Positions 1-9,346 of a stretch of DNA of 38,425 nucleotides are shown here, one piece after another. How positions within the stretch are numbered: the stretch's first letter is position 1; every line of letters begins with the position of its first letter. The notes under the pieces are model-generated. The model was not told the DNA's origin. It did no database searches and saw only the letters and a program-made list of their open reading frames with translations. The stretch is from Silicimonas sp. Lineage in GTDB: Bacteria > Pseudomonadota > Alphaproteobacteria > Rhodobacterales > Rhodobacteraceae. The position numbers and the translations under genes were made by a program. The DNA lies in the NCBI GenBank assembly GCA_022824315.1, contig JAJEAC010000157.1:1-38425 (forward strand). The letters run 5' to 3'.

Positions 1-1
1 G

Positions 2-172
2 GCGCTCGAGGCCGATGGCCATGCGGCCCGCGTTGCCGACGTGGTGGAGGACAAGCGTCTTGGGCTGGTTGCCAAGCTGGATGGGCGGGACGAGGCGGAT
101 GAAGCCGCGATCACGAAGACTTTGGGGCTCTACACGCGACCCTGGCAATGGGCTGGCGGAGAATCGCCGTAG
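2..172 (+). CDS. C-terminal fragment of an unrecognised protein (5' end outside window)
   Basis: An open frame runs from the first bases of the window to a TAG at 170-172, giving the last 56 residues of a protein whose start lies to the left. The peptide is acidic and helix-like, rich in Ala, Asp and Glu, and ends in an aromatic stretch (LYTRPWQW) before the stop. Codon use (G/C in third positions) fits a real gene better than the other frames here. It converges on hisH with a 135-nt gap that holds no other gene. I do not recognise the family and assign no function. Confidence 0.5.
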   Translation, partial: ALEADGHAARVADVVEDKRLGLVAKLDGRDEADEAAITKTLGLYTRPWQWAGGESP

Positions 173-307
173 GGATCGGACCGATCACCCACGTTGTCGT
201 CTCGGCCGGCGGTCGAGGATGAACAGGACGTGCTTGCGGAGGGGCGGTGGACGCATGTTCTGAGGGAAGGGCTTGAGCACGCGCCCCGCTGGCCGACGCA
301 GTCGCCC

Positions 308-946
308 TCAGGGATGCCACGCAAGCCAGTTGGCGATCAGTCGCAATCCGGCGGCCTGGCTCTTCTCGGGATGGAACTGGGTTCCGACCATCGTGTCGCG
401 CGCGACGATCGCCGTGATTTCGCCCCCGTAGTCGCAATGGGCGATCCGTTCGGCAGGATCGGCCATCTCCATCTGGTAGGAGTGGACGAAATACGCGTGA
501 TGGCCGCTCACAATGCCGTCAAGAACGGGGTGGGAGCGATCAACAGCCAGCTCGTTCCAGCCCATGTGCGGCACTTTCAGGGCTGCGTCTGCAGGTTCGA
601 TCCTGCTGACCTCGCCATTGATCCAACCGAGTCCGTCCACATCCTCGTATTCGTGGCCCTTGCGCGCCATGAGCTGCATGCCTACGCAGATTCCCAGGAA
701 CGGACGCCCGTTGACTTCAACGGACTCGGTCAGTGCTTCAAAGACGTCGCGGTTTTCCCTGAGCGCACGCATGCACGCCGGAAACGCGCCGTCTCCCGGC
801 AACACGATCCGGTCGGCGCGGGCGATCTCCTCGGCCCGGGACGTGACAAGGACCTCTCCGGCCTGCGCCTCGTCGGCCATGCGCTGAAACGCCTTCTCGG
901 CCGAATGAAGGTTGCCCGCGCCGTAGTCTATGAGAACGGTCAGCAT
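308..946 (-). CDS. hisH: Imidazole glycerol phosphate synthase, glutaminase subunit HisH
   Basis: HisH is the class I glutamine amidotransferase that feeds ammonia to HisF in histidine biosynthesis, forming IGP and AICAR from PRFAR. The 212-residue protein starts LTVLIDYGAGN, typical of HisH. It carries the nucleophile Cys87 in LGICVGMQ and the remaining triad residues His192 and Glu194 in QFHPEKS. I chose the ATG at 946 because the longer frame to 1054 would run into hisB and adds a non-conserved 36-residue leader. The start lies 4 nt after the hisB stop, so the two are co-transcribed. No hisA or hisF follows: after the stop there are 135 nt and then a convergent gene. Normal full length for the family. 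Confidence 0.96.
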   Translation of the reverse strand: MLTVLIDYGAGNLHSAEKAFQRMADEAQAGEVLVTSRAEEIARADRIVLPGDGAFPACMRALRENRDVFEALTESVEVNGRPFLGICVGMQLMARKGHEYEDVDGLGWINGEVSRIEPADAALKVPHMGWNELAVDRSHPVLDGIVSGHHAYFVHSYQMEMADPAERIAHCDYGGEITAIVARDTMVGTQFHPEKSQAAGLRLIANWLAWHP

Positions 947-950
947 CGCC

Positions 951-1538
951 TCAGAGGGCGCCCTTTGTCGAAGGAATCTCGTCAAGCTTGCGTGGGTCGG
1001 TTTCGACCGCATCGCGAAGAGCGCGTGCAACGGACTTGAACGCGGCTTCCGCAATGTGATGGCTGTTCACGCCATGCAGCATGTCCACATGGAGCGTGAT
1101 GCCCGCATGCGTGCTGAGCGCTTGGAAGAACTCACGCACGAGTTCGGTATCGAAGGCACCGATCTTCGGGGTCGGCATTTCGACGTTCCACACCAGGTAG
1201 GGGCGGCCTGACAGGTCGAGCGCGCTCCGCACGAGCGCATCGTCCATGGGCAGGATACAGCTGCCGTAGCGGCGGATCCCGCGCTTGTCCACGAGAGAGT
1301 GCGCGAGCGCCTGGCCAAGCGCAATGCCGGTATCCTCGACCGTGTGATGGTCATCGATGTGCACGTCGCCCGAAGCGCGGGTCGTGATGTCAATCAGCGA
1401 ATGCCGGGCAAGCTGGTCGAGCATGTGGTCGAAGAATCCGACGCCGGTCTTGTTGTCAAACGCGCCCGAGCCGTCCAGATTCACGGCCACGGAGATGTCG
1501 GTCTCCGCCGTTTTTCGCTTGACCTTCGCCTTTCGCAT
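951..1538 (-). CDS. hisB: Imidazoleglycerol-phosphate dehydratase HisB
   Basis: HisB dehydrates imidazole glycerol phosphate to imidazole acetol phosphate in histidine biosynthesis and works as a manganese-dependent 24-mer. The 195-residue protein is the monofunctional form, without the phosphatase domain found in enterobacteria. It has both family histidine motifs: [10 protein letters not shown] at about residues 60-69, and [11 protein letters not shown] at about 158-168 with the metal-binding HH and Glu. FFDHML (35-40) is also conserved. It is the first visible gene of a hisB-hisH unit and is separated from hisH by 4 nt. The 287 nt between it and the upstream acs gene should hold its promoter, which I could not resolve. 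Confidence 0.97.
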   Translation of the reverse strand: MRKAKVKRKTAETDISVAVNLDGSGAFDNKTGVGFFDHMLDQLARHSLIDITTRASGDVHIDDHHTVEDTGIALGQALAHSLVDKRGIRRYGSCILPMDDALVRSALDLSGRPYLVWNVEMPTPKIGAFDTELVREFFQALSTHAGITLHVDMLHGVNSHHIAEAAFKSVARALRDAVETDPRKLDEIPSTKGAL

Positions 1539-1825
1539 GTCCCCTCGCTCCTTGCATCAGCCCATTGCCCCGCGGATGGGAGTCAGATGAACGCCGACGC
1601 TTATAGGCCGGGCCCTGCGCAGCGGGAAGGGCAAACGACACGGGAACGAGACTGCGTCCGGGCGCCGCGCATTTTGCCGCAAGTTCGGCTGGAGGGTGCC
1701 TGCCGCAACGTCGAGCCGTGCCGGCGGTCATGTCGAATGCGCCGCTGGCACGAACGTCCTGAAACCGAATCCTGCGCGGTGAGGATGCGGGGCTGGTGCA
1801 CGGGCAACGCGGGTCAGGCCGCGCA

Positions 1826-3784
1826 TCAGGCCCGGTTCATGCGATTCTCGATCAGGTCGTCGACGACTTCGGGCTCCGCAAGGGTCGATGTGTCGCCAAG
1901 CGCACCATAGTCGTTTTCGGCGATCTTCCTGAGAATCCGGCGCATGATCTTGCCCGAGCGGGTCTTCGGGAGCCCCGGAGCCCATTGTATCAGGTCTGGT
2001 TTGGCAATCGGGCCTATTTCCGAACGAACCCAGGTCTCAAGCTCCTTGCGCAGGTCCTCGGAGGGCTCTTCTCCGCTCATGAGCGTTACGTAGGCATAGA
2101 TGCCCTGGCCCTTGATCTGATGCGGATAGCCGACCACGGCGGCTTCCGCGACCTTCGCGTGGGCGACAAGTGCGCTTTCAACCTCGGCGGTGCCCATGCG
2201 GTGGCCCGAGACGTTGATCACGTCGTCGACGCGTCCCGTGATCCAGTAGTAGCCGTTCGCGTCCCTGCGGCAGCCGTCCCCGGAGAAGTAGTAGTTCTTG
2301 TAGTCCGAGAAATACGTCTTCTCGAAGCGCTCGTGGTCACCCCAGACAGTGCGCATCTGGCCCGGCCAGCTGTCCTTGATGCAAAGCACGCCTTCCGCTT
2401 CCACGCTGTCGATCTCCGCGCCGGCTTGCGGCTCAAGGATCACCGGCTGCACGCCGAAGAAGGGCAGGGTGGCGGAGCCGGGCTTGGTCGCGGTCGCGCC
2501 CGGCAGCGGCGTCAGCATGTGGCCGCCGGTCTCGGTTTGCCACCAGGTGTCCACGATCGGAACGTTTCCCTTTCCAACGACCTTGTGGTACCAGTCCCAG
2601 GCTTCGGGATTGATGGGCTCCCCGACAGTTCCGAGCACCTTGAGCGACGAAAGGTCGTAATTCTCCACGAATTCCGGTCCCTTGCCCATCAGCGCACGGA
2701 TGGCGGTGGGCGCGGTGTAGAACTGGGTGACCTTGTGTTTCTCGCAGACCGCCCAGAAGCGCCCCGCGTCAGGGTAGGTCGGGACCCCCTCGAACATCAG
2801 CGTTGTTGCGCCGTTCGCGAGGGGTCCGTAGACGATGTAGCTGTGGCCCGTGACCCATCCCACGTCGGCGGTGCACCAGAAAATGTCCCCGTCATGATAG
2901 TCGAAGACGTACAGGTGGGTCATCGACGCGTAGAGCAGGTAGCCGCCCGAGCAATGCACGACACCCTTCGGGGCGCCGGTGGATCCGGACGTGTACAGGA
3001 TGAACAGGGGATCCTCGGCGTTCATCTCCTCAGGCGGGCAGTCGTCGGACACCTCCGCTGCCAGTTCGTGCAGCCAATGATCGCGCCCGTCCTGCATCGC
3101 GATATCGCCGCCGGTTCGGCGGACCACCAGCATCTTGGCATCGATCTCGATCTTCTCGAACGCCTTGTCCGCATTGGCCTTCAGCGGCGTGTTCCGTCCG
3201 CCGCGCGGCGCCTCGTCGGCAGTCACGATCACGCCCGCTTCGCACTGGTTTACGCGTGCCGCCAGGGCATCGGGAGAAAATCCGCCGAACACGACCGAGT
3301 GAATCGCCCCGATCCGGGCGCAGGCCAGCATGGCATAGGCCGCTTCCGGGATCATCGGCATGTACAGCACGACCCGGTCGCCCCTAGAGACTCCAAGTCC
3401 CTTCAGGACGTTCGCGAAGCGGCAGACCTCTCCGTGCAGTTCGCGATACGTGATGAAGAGGGAGGGTGCCTCCGGATCGTCGGGCTCCCAGACGATAGCG
3501 GTCCGGTCGCCGCGCTCGGCAAGGTGCCGGTCGATGCAATTGGCTGCAACGTTGAGCGTGCCGTCCTCAAACCAGCGAATGTCGATCTGGCCAGGCGCGA
3601 ACGAGGTGTTCTTGACCTTCGAGAAGGGCTTGATCCAGTCCAGCCGCTTTCCGTGCTCGGCCCAGAACGCCTCGGGGTCTTCGATCGAGGTCCTGTACAT
3701 GGCCCCGTATGTCCCGTTGTCAGCGTGTGCGGCCGCAGCCATTTCCGCATCCGGCCAGTACATCCCGTCACGCTGCTTGAGCAT
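1826..3784 (-). CDS. acs: Acetyl-CoA synthetase (AMP-forming)
   Basis: Acs activates acetate to acetyl-CoA through an acetyl-AMP intermediate. The 652-residue protein has normal Acs length and all adenylation motifs: the P-loop [11 protein letters not shown] at about 264-274, the acetate-pocket region WWQTETGG at 414-421, SGD at 501-503, and the C-terminal [11 protein letters not shown] with catalytic Lys612. That lysine is the one acetylated or deacetylated in post-translational control of Acs in other bacteria. A strong GGAGG lies 8 nt before the ATG. The gene is only 41 nt downstream of livF and on the same strand, so it is probably the last gene of the binding protein-livHMGF-acs transcript. 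That links acetate activation directly to a high-affinity ABC uptake system. Confidence 0.97.
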   Translation of the reverse strand: MLKQRDGMYWPDAEMAAAAHADNGTYGAMYRTSIEDPEAFWAEHGKRLDWIKPFSKVKNTSFAPGQIDIRWFEDGTLNVAANCIDRHLAERGDRTAIVWEPDDPEAPSLFITYRELHGEVCRFANVLKGLGVSRGDRVVLYMPMIPEAAYAMLACARIGAIHSVVFGGFSPDALAARVNQCEAGVIVTADEAPRGGRNTPLKANADKAFEKIEIDAKMLVVRRTGGDIAMQDGRDHWLHELAAEVSDDCPPEEMNAEDPLFILYTSGSTGAPKGVVHCSGGYLLYASMTHLYVFDYHDGDIFWCTADVGWVTGHSYIVYGPLANGATTLMFEGVPTYPDAGRFWAVCEKHKVTQFYTAPTAIRALMGKGPEFVENYDLSSLKVLGTVGEPINPEAWDWYHKVVGKGNVPIVDTWWQTETGGHMLTPLPGATATKPGSATLPFFGVQPVILEPQAGAEIDSVEAEGVLCIKDSWPGQMRTVWGDHERFEKTYFSDYKNYYFSGDGCRRDANGYYWITGRVDDVINVSGHRMGTAEVESALVAHAKVAEAAVVGYPHQIKGQGIYAYVTLMSGEEPSEDLRKELETWVRSEIGPIAKPDLIQWAPGLPKTRSGKIMRRILRKIAENDYGALGDTSTLAEPEVVDDLIENRMNRA

Positions 3785-3825
3785 TTCCTTTTCCTCCGTT
3801 CTTGCGTCGGTGGCCCGGACTGCGG

Positions 3826-4581
3826 TCAGATCGCCAGGTACTTTGCGCGAAGCGCCTCGTCGTCCAGAACCTTCTGCGCGCTGTCGTCGTAGACGACCTT
3901 GCCAGTGTCGAGAATCACCGCGCGGTCGGCGAGCTTGAGAGCCGCGACCGCGTTCTGCTCCACGATGATCGTCGTGATGCCCTGGTCGCGGATGACGTTG
4001 AGCGTCTTTGCAATTTCCTGGACGATGACCGGGGCCAGGCCTTCATAAGGTTCGTCCAGGAGCAGCACCTTGATGTCCCGGGCCAGCGCACGGGCGATGG
4101 AGAGCATCTGCTGCTCGCCACCGGAGAGGGTGGAGCCGTCCTGGTTGCGCCGTTCGCCCAATCGCGGAAAGAGCTCGTAGACCCTCTCAAGCGACCAGCC
4201 GATTGGCGGCGCGATCTGCGCCAGTTTCAGGTTTTGCTCTACGCTCAGGCCGGGAATGATCCGGCGATCTTCGGGCACGAGCGCGATTCCGCTTTGGGCC
4301 GCATCGTGGCTTGCAACGAAGTGAAGCGGCTTGTGGTCAAGCCAGATCTCGCCGTGGCGCAGTTCCGGATTGTCCATGCGCGCGATCGTGCGCAGCGTCG
4401 AAGTCTTTCCGGCGCCGTTGCGTCCCAAGAGGGCCAGGATTTCGCCTTCATGGACGTTGAACGTCACGTCCTGGACGATGTAGCTCTCGCCGTAGAAGCT
4501 CTCAATGTTCCAGACGCTCAAGTAGGCTGGCGCCGTCGTGGCGTTGTTGGCGTGCTTGTTGTATCCTTGGTCTTCGGGCAT
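3826..4581 (-). CDS. livF: ABC transporter ATP-binding protein, LivF type
   Basis: This is one of two ATPase subunits of a branched-chain amino acid/amide (HAAT) family importer. In 251 residues it shows Walker A GRNGAGKT at about 53-60, the canonical signature LSGGEQQ at 152-158 and Walker B VLLLDEP at 172-178. The open frame extends to 4788, but that adds a 69-residue Arg-rich leader overlapping livG. The ATG at 4581 is preceded by AAGGAAA and gives a protein of normal LivF length, with a somewhat long Asn/Ala-rich leader of about 20 residues before the ABC core. It lies 67 nt after livG and 41 nt before acs. The linkage to acs suggests a short-chain carboxylate substrate rather than leucine. 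Confidence 0.93.
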   Translation of the reverse strand: MPEDQGYNKHANNATTAPAYLSVWNIESFYGESYIVQDVTFNVHEGEILALLGRNGAGKTSTLRTIARMDNPELRHGEIWLDHKPLHFVASHDAAQSGIALVPEDRRIIPGLSVEQNLKLAQIAPPIGWSLERVYELFPRLGERRNQDGSTLSGGEQQMLSIARALARDIKVLLLDEPYEGLAPVIVQEIAKTLNVIRDQGITTIIVEQNAVAALKLADRAVILDTGKVVYDDSAQKVLDDEALRAKYLAI

Positions 4582-4648
4582 TTTTTCGTTTCCTTCCCGG
4601 GCGGGTTTGACGCGTCTGGGTCGGCCGTCGCTGCCGACAACCTCGGCG

Positions 4649-5407
4649 CTAGTTTTGGCTCTCTCCCAGATAGGCTTCCTGCACCTTCGGATTGCCCTTG
4701 ATGTTGTCCGGCGTGTCCTCGACCAGCGGCGTGCCCTGCGCCAGGACGGTGATCCGTTCTGCGAGGCTGAACACGACATGCATGTCATGCTCGATGATCA
4801 CCATGGTGATGTCACGCTTGCCGTTGATCTCCTTGAGGAGGTCAATCGTGTTGTTGGTGTCCGCGCGGGCCATGCCTGCCGTCGGCTCGTCGAGCAGCAG
4901 GAGGCGCGGCTCCTGCACCAGGCACATTGCCATTTCGAGCCGGCGCTTGTCGCCCCGGCTGAGCGAGGCGGCGTGCGCGTCCCGCTGGTCCGTCATGCTG
5001 ACATCCGATAGGATCGCGTCGGACTTGTCGATGAGTTCCGTCTCATTGGCGAATTGCTCGAAGGCGTGCATCCGGAACGCCCCGTCGCGCCTGGCGAAAC
5101 AGGGGATCATGATGTTCTCCAGGACCGTGAGGTCGCCGAAGATCTCGGGTGTCTGGAACACGCGGCTGATGCCCATCTGGTTGATCTCGTGCGGCTTGCG
5201 CCCGAGCACCGACTGGTTGTCGAACATGACCGAGCCGGAATCCGGCATGAGCTTGCCCACGAGGCAGTTGAGCAATGTCGACTTGCCGGCCCCGTTCGGA
5301 CCGATGATGGCGTGGACGGTGCTCTCTTGCACGGAGAGGTTCACGTCTGACAGTGCGGCAAGGCCACCAAAGCGCTTGTTGACACCCTTGACTTCAAGAA
5401 TTGCCAT
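4649..5407 (-). CDS. livG: ABC transporter ATP-binding protein, LivG type
   Basis: This is the second ATPase of the HAAT-type importer, 252 residues. Walker A GPNGAGKS is at about 36-43 and Walker B LLLLDEP at 169-175, followed by TAGM as in LivG/UrtD proteins. The ABC signature is unusual: LSRGDKRRLE at about 149-158 in place of LSGGQ or LPYGQQRRLE. Divergent signatures are common in the LivG/UrtD subunit, so this is not evidence of inactivity. The FGGLAALSDVNL region after the first strand is typical. It starts 12 nt after livM and precedes livF by 67 nt in the same operon. Confidence 0.93.
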   Translation of the reverse strand: MAILEVKGVNKRFGGLAALSDVNLSVQESTVHAIIGPNGAGKSTLLNCLVGKLMPDSGSVMFDNQSVLGRKPHEINQMGISRVFQTPEIFGDLTVLENIMIPCFARRDGAFRMHAFEQFANETELIDKSDAILSDVSMTDQRDAHAASLSRGDKRRLEMAMCLVQEPRLLLLDEPTAGMARADTNNTIDLLKEINGKRDITMVIIEHDMHVVFSLAERITVLAQGTPLVEDTPDNIKGNPKVQEAYLGESQN

Positions 5408-5419
5408 TTTCGTACATCC

Positions 5420-6622
5420 TCATTCCGCGGAAACGTTCGTCGCGTCTGCAGCCTTGTCACGATTCGACAGGCGGCGGAGGAGACGCGCGATGCGCTGCCC
5501 GCCCTCGACCAGCCCGCCGGGCAGGAAAATGACCACGAGCATGAAGAGAATGCCCAGCGTCAGGTGCCAGCCCTTGCCGATGAACGGGTGAACGATGGCG
5601 ACGAGGACATCCTCGATGCCGTCCGGCAGGAACGTGAACCACTGGTGAAGAACCTGGTCGTTGATCTTCGAGAAGATGTTCTCGAAATACTTGATGAAAC
5701 CCGCTCCGAGCACCGGGCCGATCAGTGTCCCGGTGCCGCCGAGAATGGTCATCAGCACGACCTCTCCGCTCGCGGTCCACTGCATTCTTTCGGCACCGGC
5801 CAGGGGGTCGGTCACCGCGAGGAGGCCGCCGGCCAGACCGGCATACATGCCCGAGACCACGAAGGCTGCAAGCATGTAGGGGCGGGAATTCAGGCCCGTA
5901 TAGTTCAGCCGCTGCTGGTTCGACTTGATCGCGCGCAGCATCATCCCGAACGGCGACCGAAAGAGCCTGATCGCGAAGTAGAAGGCCAGGATCATCATGA
6001 TCGCGCAGAAGTAGTAGGCCACGTTGAGCTGGAACTCCCAAGGCCCGACCCCGAGCTTGTAGGTCGAGACCATGGACAGCCCGAAGAGATGCGGAAAATC
6101 CGGCAGGCCTTCGCGGTGGAAGAGCTGCAGGTCGTTCGCGTAGATCTGCAGTCCGGTTTCCCCGTTCGTCAGGTTGAACTTCGGGTTCGACAGCACGGAG
6201 TAGGCGAGCGCGAAGCTCATCTGCGCAAAGGCCAGCGTCAGGATCGAGAAATAGATCCCGGAGCGCCGGAGCGACACGTAGCCGATCAGGACCGCGAAGA
6301 TGCCAGAGACGATCACGGCCAGGATCAGCGCCGGTATCACGTTGTAGGTGAACAGCTTGTAGATCCAGACCGCGGAATATGACCCGACCCCGAGAAACGC
6401 GGCGTGACCGAAGGAAAGGTAGCCGGTCAGGCCGAACAGGATGTTGAACCCGATGGCGAAGATTCCGAAGACGACGAACTTCTGCATCAGGTCCGGATAG
6501 CCCGCGTTGAACTGTGCCAGCGTGCTCTCGGTCGGAAACGGGTTGAGCAGGACCGGCGCCAGGATGGTCAGGACGATGATGACCAGGAAAAGCGAGGTGT
6601 CCTTGTTGTTGAGGCCAAGCAT
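5420..6622 (-). CDS. livM: ABC transporter permease, LivM type
   Basis: Membrane permease of the HAAT importer, 400 residues, within the LivM/UrtC range. Hydrophobic segments run through most of the protein. The conserved N-terminal region [23 protein letters not shown] (about 60-82) and the C-terminal [15 protein letters not shown] loop, the cytoplasmic coupling region, are both recognisable. The start ATG lies 4 nt after the livH stop, so translation is probably coupled. A polar C-terminal tail of about 25 residues follows the last helix. Its neighbours (binding protein, LivH, LivG, LivF, Acs) all read the same way. Confidence 0.94.
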   Translation of the reverse strand: MLGLNNKDTSLFLVIIVLTILAPVLLNPFPTESTLAQFNAGYPDLMQKFVVFGIFAIGFNILFGLTGYLSFGHAAFLGVGSYSAVWIYKLFTYNVIPALILAVIVSGIFAVLIGYVSLRRSGIYFSILTLAFAQMSFALAYSVLSNPKFNLTNGETGLQIYANDLQLFHREGLPDFPHLFGLSMVSTYKLGVGPWEFQLNVAYYFCAIMMILAFYFAIRLFRSPFGMMLRAIKSNQQRLNYTGLNSRPYMLAAFVVSGMYAGLAGGLLAVTDPLAGAERMQWTASGEVVLMTILGGTGTLIGPVLGAGFIKYFENIFSKINDQVLHQWFTFLPDGIEDVLVAIVHPFIGKGWHLTLGILFMLVVIFLPGGLVEGGQRIARLLRRLSNRDKAADATNVSAE

Positions 6623-6626
6623 GTTC

Positions 6627-7658
6627 TTACTCCTCCATCACGCCTCTGCGGCCCATGAGTCCGCGCGGGCGGGTCAGAAGCACGATGATCGCGACGACGT
6701 AGATGATGACTTGGTTGATGCCGGGGATCGTCGTCGTGGCCCAGGTCGTCGAGGCGAAGCTCTCCAGGATGCCCAGCAGGAATCCGGCGAGGACGGCGCC
6801 AGGAAGCGACCCCATGCCGCCGACGACCACCACGACGAAGCTGAGGACCAGGAAATCCATGCCCATGTGGTAGTTTGGCGGGTTGATCGGGGTGTACATC
6901 ACGCCTGCAAGCCCTGCGACCGCGGCGGCGATGCCGAACATCATGGTGAAGCGCTTGTCGATGTTGATGCCGAGCATGCTCACCGTCTCACGGTCGGCCA
7001 TGCCCGCACGCACCACCATTCCGAAGGTGGTGAACTGAAGGAAGGCGAAGACGGCGCCGATGATCGACATGGCGAACACGAAATAGATCATCCTCCAGTA
7101 AGGATAGATGATGGCGTTCGGGTCGAAGCCGAACAGCACGCCGAAATCGAAGGCGCCCGCCAGGGACGAGGGGGCCGGGGTCGGGATCGGGTTTGCGCCG
7201 TAGAAGTACTTGATCACTTCCTGCAAGACGATCGCCAGGCCGAAGGTCACCAGGATCTGGTCGGCATGAGGGCGCTTGTAGAAGTGCTTGATCAGGCCGC
7301 GCTCCATGATGACGCCGACGGCGATCATGACCGGAATGGCGAACAGGATCGCCAGCGGCACGGCCCAGTCTATGATCGCGCCGCCCGTTTCGGGGCCGAA
7401 CCAGTTTTCCAGATAGGGTGTCTTGACCTTCAGCGGGTTCCCGAGAAAGTCCTTCTGCGTCTCGTCAATCGTCTCGTAGCTCAGGTTCAGCAGGCCCTGG
7501 ATGAACACCGCGCAGAACGCACCGATCATGAAGAGGGCGCCATGCGCGAAGTTGACGACGCCGAGCGTGCCGAAGATGAGTGTCAGGCCGAGCGCGATAA
7601 GCGCGTACGCCGATCCCTTGTCGAGCCCGTTCAGGATTTGCAGGAGTAAGGCGTCCAC
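6627..7658 (-). CDS. livH: ABC transporter permease, LivH type
   Basis: Membrane permease pairing with LivM. The protein has 343 residues, somewhat longer than many LivH proteins because of a polar external loop at about residues 58-90 between the first and second helix groups. The family signature [19 protein letters not shown] is near the N terminus and the coupling loop [17 protein letters not shown] near the C terminus. The start is a GTG preceded by GGGAGACAG. It follows the binding-protein gene after 122 nt that contain a strong hairpin, which probably sets the stoichiometry between binding protein and membrane parts. Confidence 0.94.
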   Translation of the reverse strand: MDALLLQILNGLDKGSAYALIALGLTLIFGTLGVVNFAHGALFMIGAFCAVFIQGLLNLSYETIDETQKDFLGNPLKVKTPYLENWFGPETGGAIIDWAVPLAILFAIPVMIAVGVIMERGLIKHFYKRPHADQILVTFGLAIVLQEVIKYFYGANPIPTPAPSSLAGAFDFGVLFGFDPNAIIYPYWRMIYFVFAMSIIGAVFAFLQFTTFGMVVRAGMADRETVSMLGINIDKRFTMMFGIAAAVAGLAGVMYTPINPPNYHMGMDFLVLSFVVVVVGGMGSLPGAVLAGFLLGILESFASTTWATTTIPGINQVIIYVVAIIVLLTRPRGLMGRRGVMEE

Positions 7659-7741
7659 TGTTCTGTCTCCCGGTTGTCCGGTCTGTGGGTGGCACGCCCA
7701 TTGCTATAGGAAGTGCCGTCTCTTGTCACCGGCAACGATGT

Positions 7742-7769
7742 CGCGAGGGCGCCGTGGCGCGCCCTCGCG
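7742..7769 (-). terminator. Hairpin in the binding protein-livH gap (attenuator or mRNA stabiliser)
   Basis: A perfect 11-bp stem (7742-7752 with 7759-7769) closes a 6-nt loop 11 nt after the stop codon of the binding-protein gene. No T-run follows on the minus strand, so it is not a complete intrinsic terminator. Hairpins in this position commonly protect the upstream mRNA or reduce read-through, allowing more binding protein than permease. That role is inferred. Confidence 0.6.
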
Positions 7770-7780
7770 GTCTTGGTGCG

Positions 7781-9121
7781 CTACGCGCCGGGGTTGCAGT
7801 TGCCGAGGCTGGCCTCGGCGCCACCGAACATCGGGTGGTCTGCAGGATACTCGACCTGCGCGCGCGGTGTGACTTCCACGACTTCGAGAACGTCGAACTC
7901 GGAGGTCGGGTTCTCCTTGCCCTGCACGACCAGCACGTCCTTGAAGCACTGGTGGTCGTCGGCGCGGTAGAGCGTCGGACCGTTGCCCAGGCCGTCAAAT
8001 TCGAAGCCTTCGAGGGCCTCGACAACGGCGCAGGGGTTGAAGCTGCCGGCCCTGTTCACGGCGTCCGCATAGAGCAGCGCCTGAACGTAGCAGGTGTGGG
8101 CGGCCTGGCTCGGCGGGAAACCGTACTTGGTGCCGAACGATTGCACGAAGGCCCTTGTTCCGTCATCGGGCAGCGACCAGTGCCAATTGGTGGAGCCGAG
8201 GATGCCCTTGACGTTCTCGCCGGCGCCGCGTGCCATCAGGCGCGAGTAGAGCGGCACGACGATTTCGAAGTTCTTGCCGTTCACTTCCTTGTCGCGCAGG
8301 CCGAACTGGACGGCGTTGGTGAGCGAGTTCACCATGTTGCCGCCGTAATGGTTGAGCACCAGGACGTCGGCGCCAGAGTTCAGGACTGGCGCGATGTAGG
8401 CCGAAAAGTCCGTGGACGCCAGCGGGGTCATCACGTTGTTGATGGTCTCCCAGCCGAGCGCTTCCGTCGAGTTGGCGATCGATTCCTGCTGCGTCCAGCC
8501 CCAGGTGTAGTCCGCCGTCAAGTGGTAGGCCTTGCGATCGGTGCCGTAGCGGTTGGCAAGCACCGGCGCCAGGGCGGCGCCCGACATGTAGCCGTTGAAG
8601 AAGTGGCGGAAGCCGTTCGCCTTCCGGTCCTTTCCGGTCGTGTCGTTCGAGTGGGTCAGGCCGGCCATGAAGATGATCCCCGCCTCCTGGCAGAGGCCCT
8701 GCACCGCGACGGCAACGCTCGAAGACGATCCGCCGGTGATCATGATGGCGTTGTCCTTCTCGATCATCGACTTCGCCGATGCGCGGGCTGCGTCACCCTT
8801 GGTCTGCGTGTCGCCGGTGACAAACTCGACCTTCTGGCCGAGGATGCCGGTGCCGTCGAGGGTCTTGGACGAGAAGGTGTTGATCATGCCGCCGTCGCCG
8901 CCACCGTTCAGGTGCTCGACAGCGAGCTCGTAGGCGCGCAGTTCGTCCGCGCCCTCGTCCGCGTAGGGTCCGGTCTGCGGCACGTTGAAGCCGAGGGTGA
9001 CCGCACCGCCCTGCGGGTCGTTCGTGAAAGACCAAGCCGCGCCCGCGAAGACGGTTGGCGTTGCCAATCCGGCGACACCAGCCTTCAACATGCTGCGGCG
9101 GGTTAGTTCGTTCTTTGACAT
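7781..9121 (-). CDS. ABC transporter periplasmic substrate-binding protein (Liv/amide type), Tat-exported
   Basis: Periplasmic receptor of the HAAT importer, 446 residues, with a Peripla_BP_6-type fold. The N terminus carries a twin-arginine signal (TRRSMLKAG at residues 7-15) followed by a hydrophobic stretch ending near AWS, so it is probably exported folded. The ligand-domain start GFNVPQTGPYADEG is typical of the family, as is GGSSSSVAVAVQGL. A frame extends to 9175, but the ATG at 9121 places the signal correctly and is preceded by GGGAGAACA. The gene heads the minus-strand unit that ends in acs and is divergent from a short-chain acyl-CoA regulator. This context points to acetate or a related acid rather than amino acids; the sequence alone does not prove the ligand. 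Confidence 0.92.
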   Translation of the reverse strand: MSKNELTRRSMLKAGVAGLATPTVFAGAAWSFTNDPQGGAVTLGFNVPQTGPYADEGADELRAYELAVEHLNGGGDGGMINTFSSKTLDGTGILGQKVEFVTGDTQTKGDAARASAKSMIEKDNAIMITGGSSSSVAVAVQGLCQEAGIIFMAGLTHSNDTTGKDRKANGFRHFFNGYMSGAALAPVLANRYGTDRKAYHLTADYTWGWTQQESIANSTEALGWETINNVMTPLASTDFSAYIAPVLNSGADVLVLNHYGGNMVNSLTNAVQFGLRDKEVNGKNFEIVVPLYSRLMARGAGENVKGILGSTNWHWSLPDDGTRAFVQSFGTKYGFPPSQAAHTCYVQALLYADAVNRAGSFNPCAVVEALEGFEFDGLGNGPTLYRADDHQCFKDVLVVQGKENPTSEFDVLEVVEVTPRAQVEYPADHPMFGGAEASLGNCNPGA

Positions 9122-9346
9122 GGGTGTTCTCCCGTGTGGATGGAATGCCGACCGGAATTCCGTGCGAACCTGCACCGTGATCGACGTTTACAGAGTGTCT
9201 CCATTATCGAGGGAGAACTGAAAATGGCGCAACAATCCCATGAAACGAAAAGGCAATCTTGCAAATTGATAGACAGGGATGGTCGGAATGCTGTAAATTA
9301 ATTTTCGCGCGGTTGCAGAACTGGCCAGCAGGAGAGGGAGGTCGCC
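9122..9346. promoter_or_regulatory. Divergent promoter region with TTGCAAA-like repeats
   Basis: These 225 nt separate the transporter-acs unit (minus) from the regulator operon (plus). Three related elements occur: CTTGCAAAT at 9258-9266, CTGTAAAT at 9291-9298 and TTGCAGAA at 9313-9320. RamB/PccR-type regulators are known to bind TTTGCAAA-like repeats, and such a regulator is encoded right beside this region, so these are plausible operator half-sites. The match is degenerate and judged by eye. Confidence 0.4.

Noticed and set aside
1796-3892. 698-codon open frame on the plus strand
   Set aside because: It is antisense to acs. Its translation has the Arg/Val/His/Asp-rich look of a shadow frame in GC-rich DNA, while the minus strand encodes a complete Acs with all motifs.
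7685-9106. 473-codon open frame on the plus strand
   Set aside because: It lies antisense to the binding-protein gene, which has a proper Tat signal, ribosome site and family motifs.
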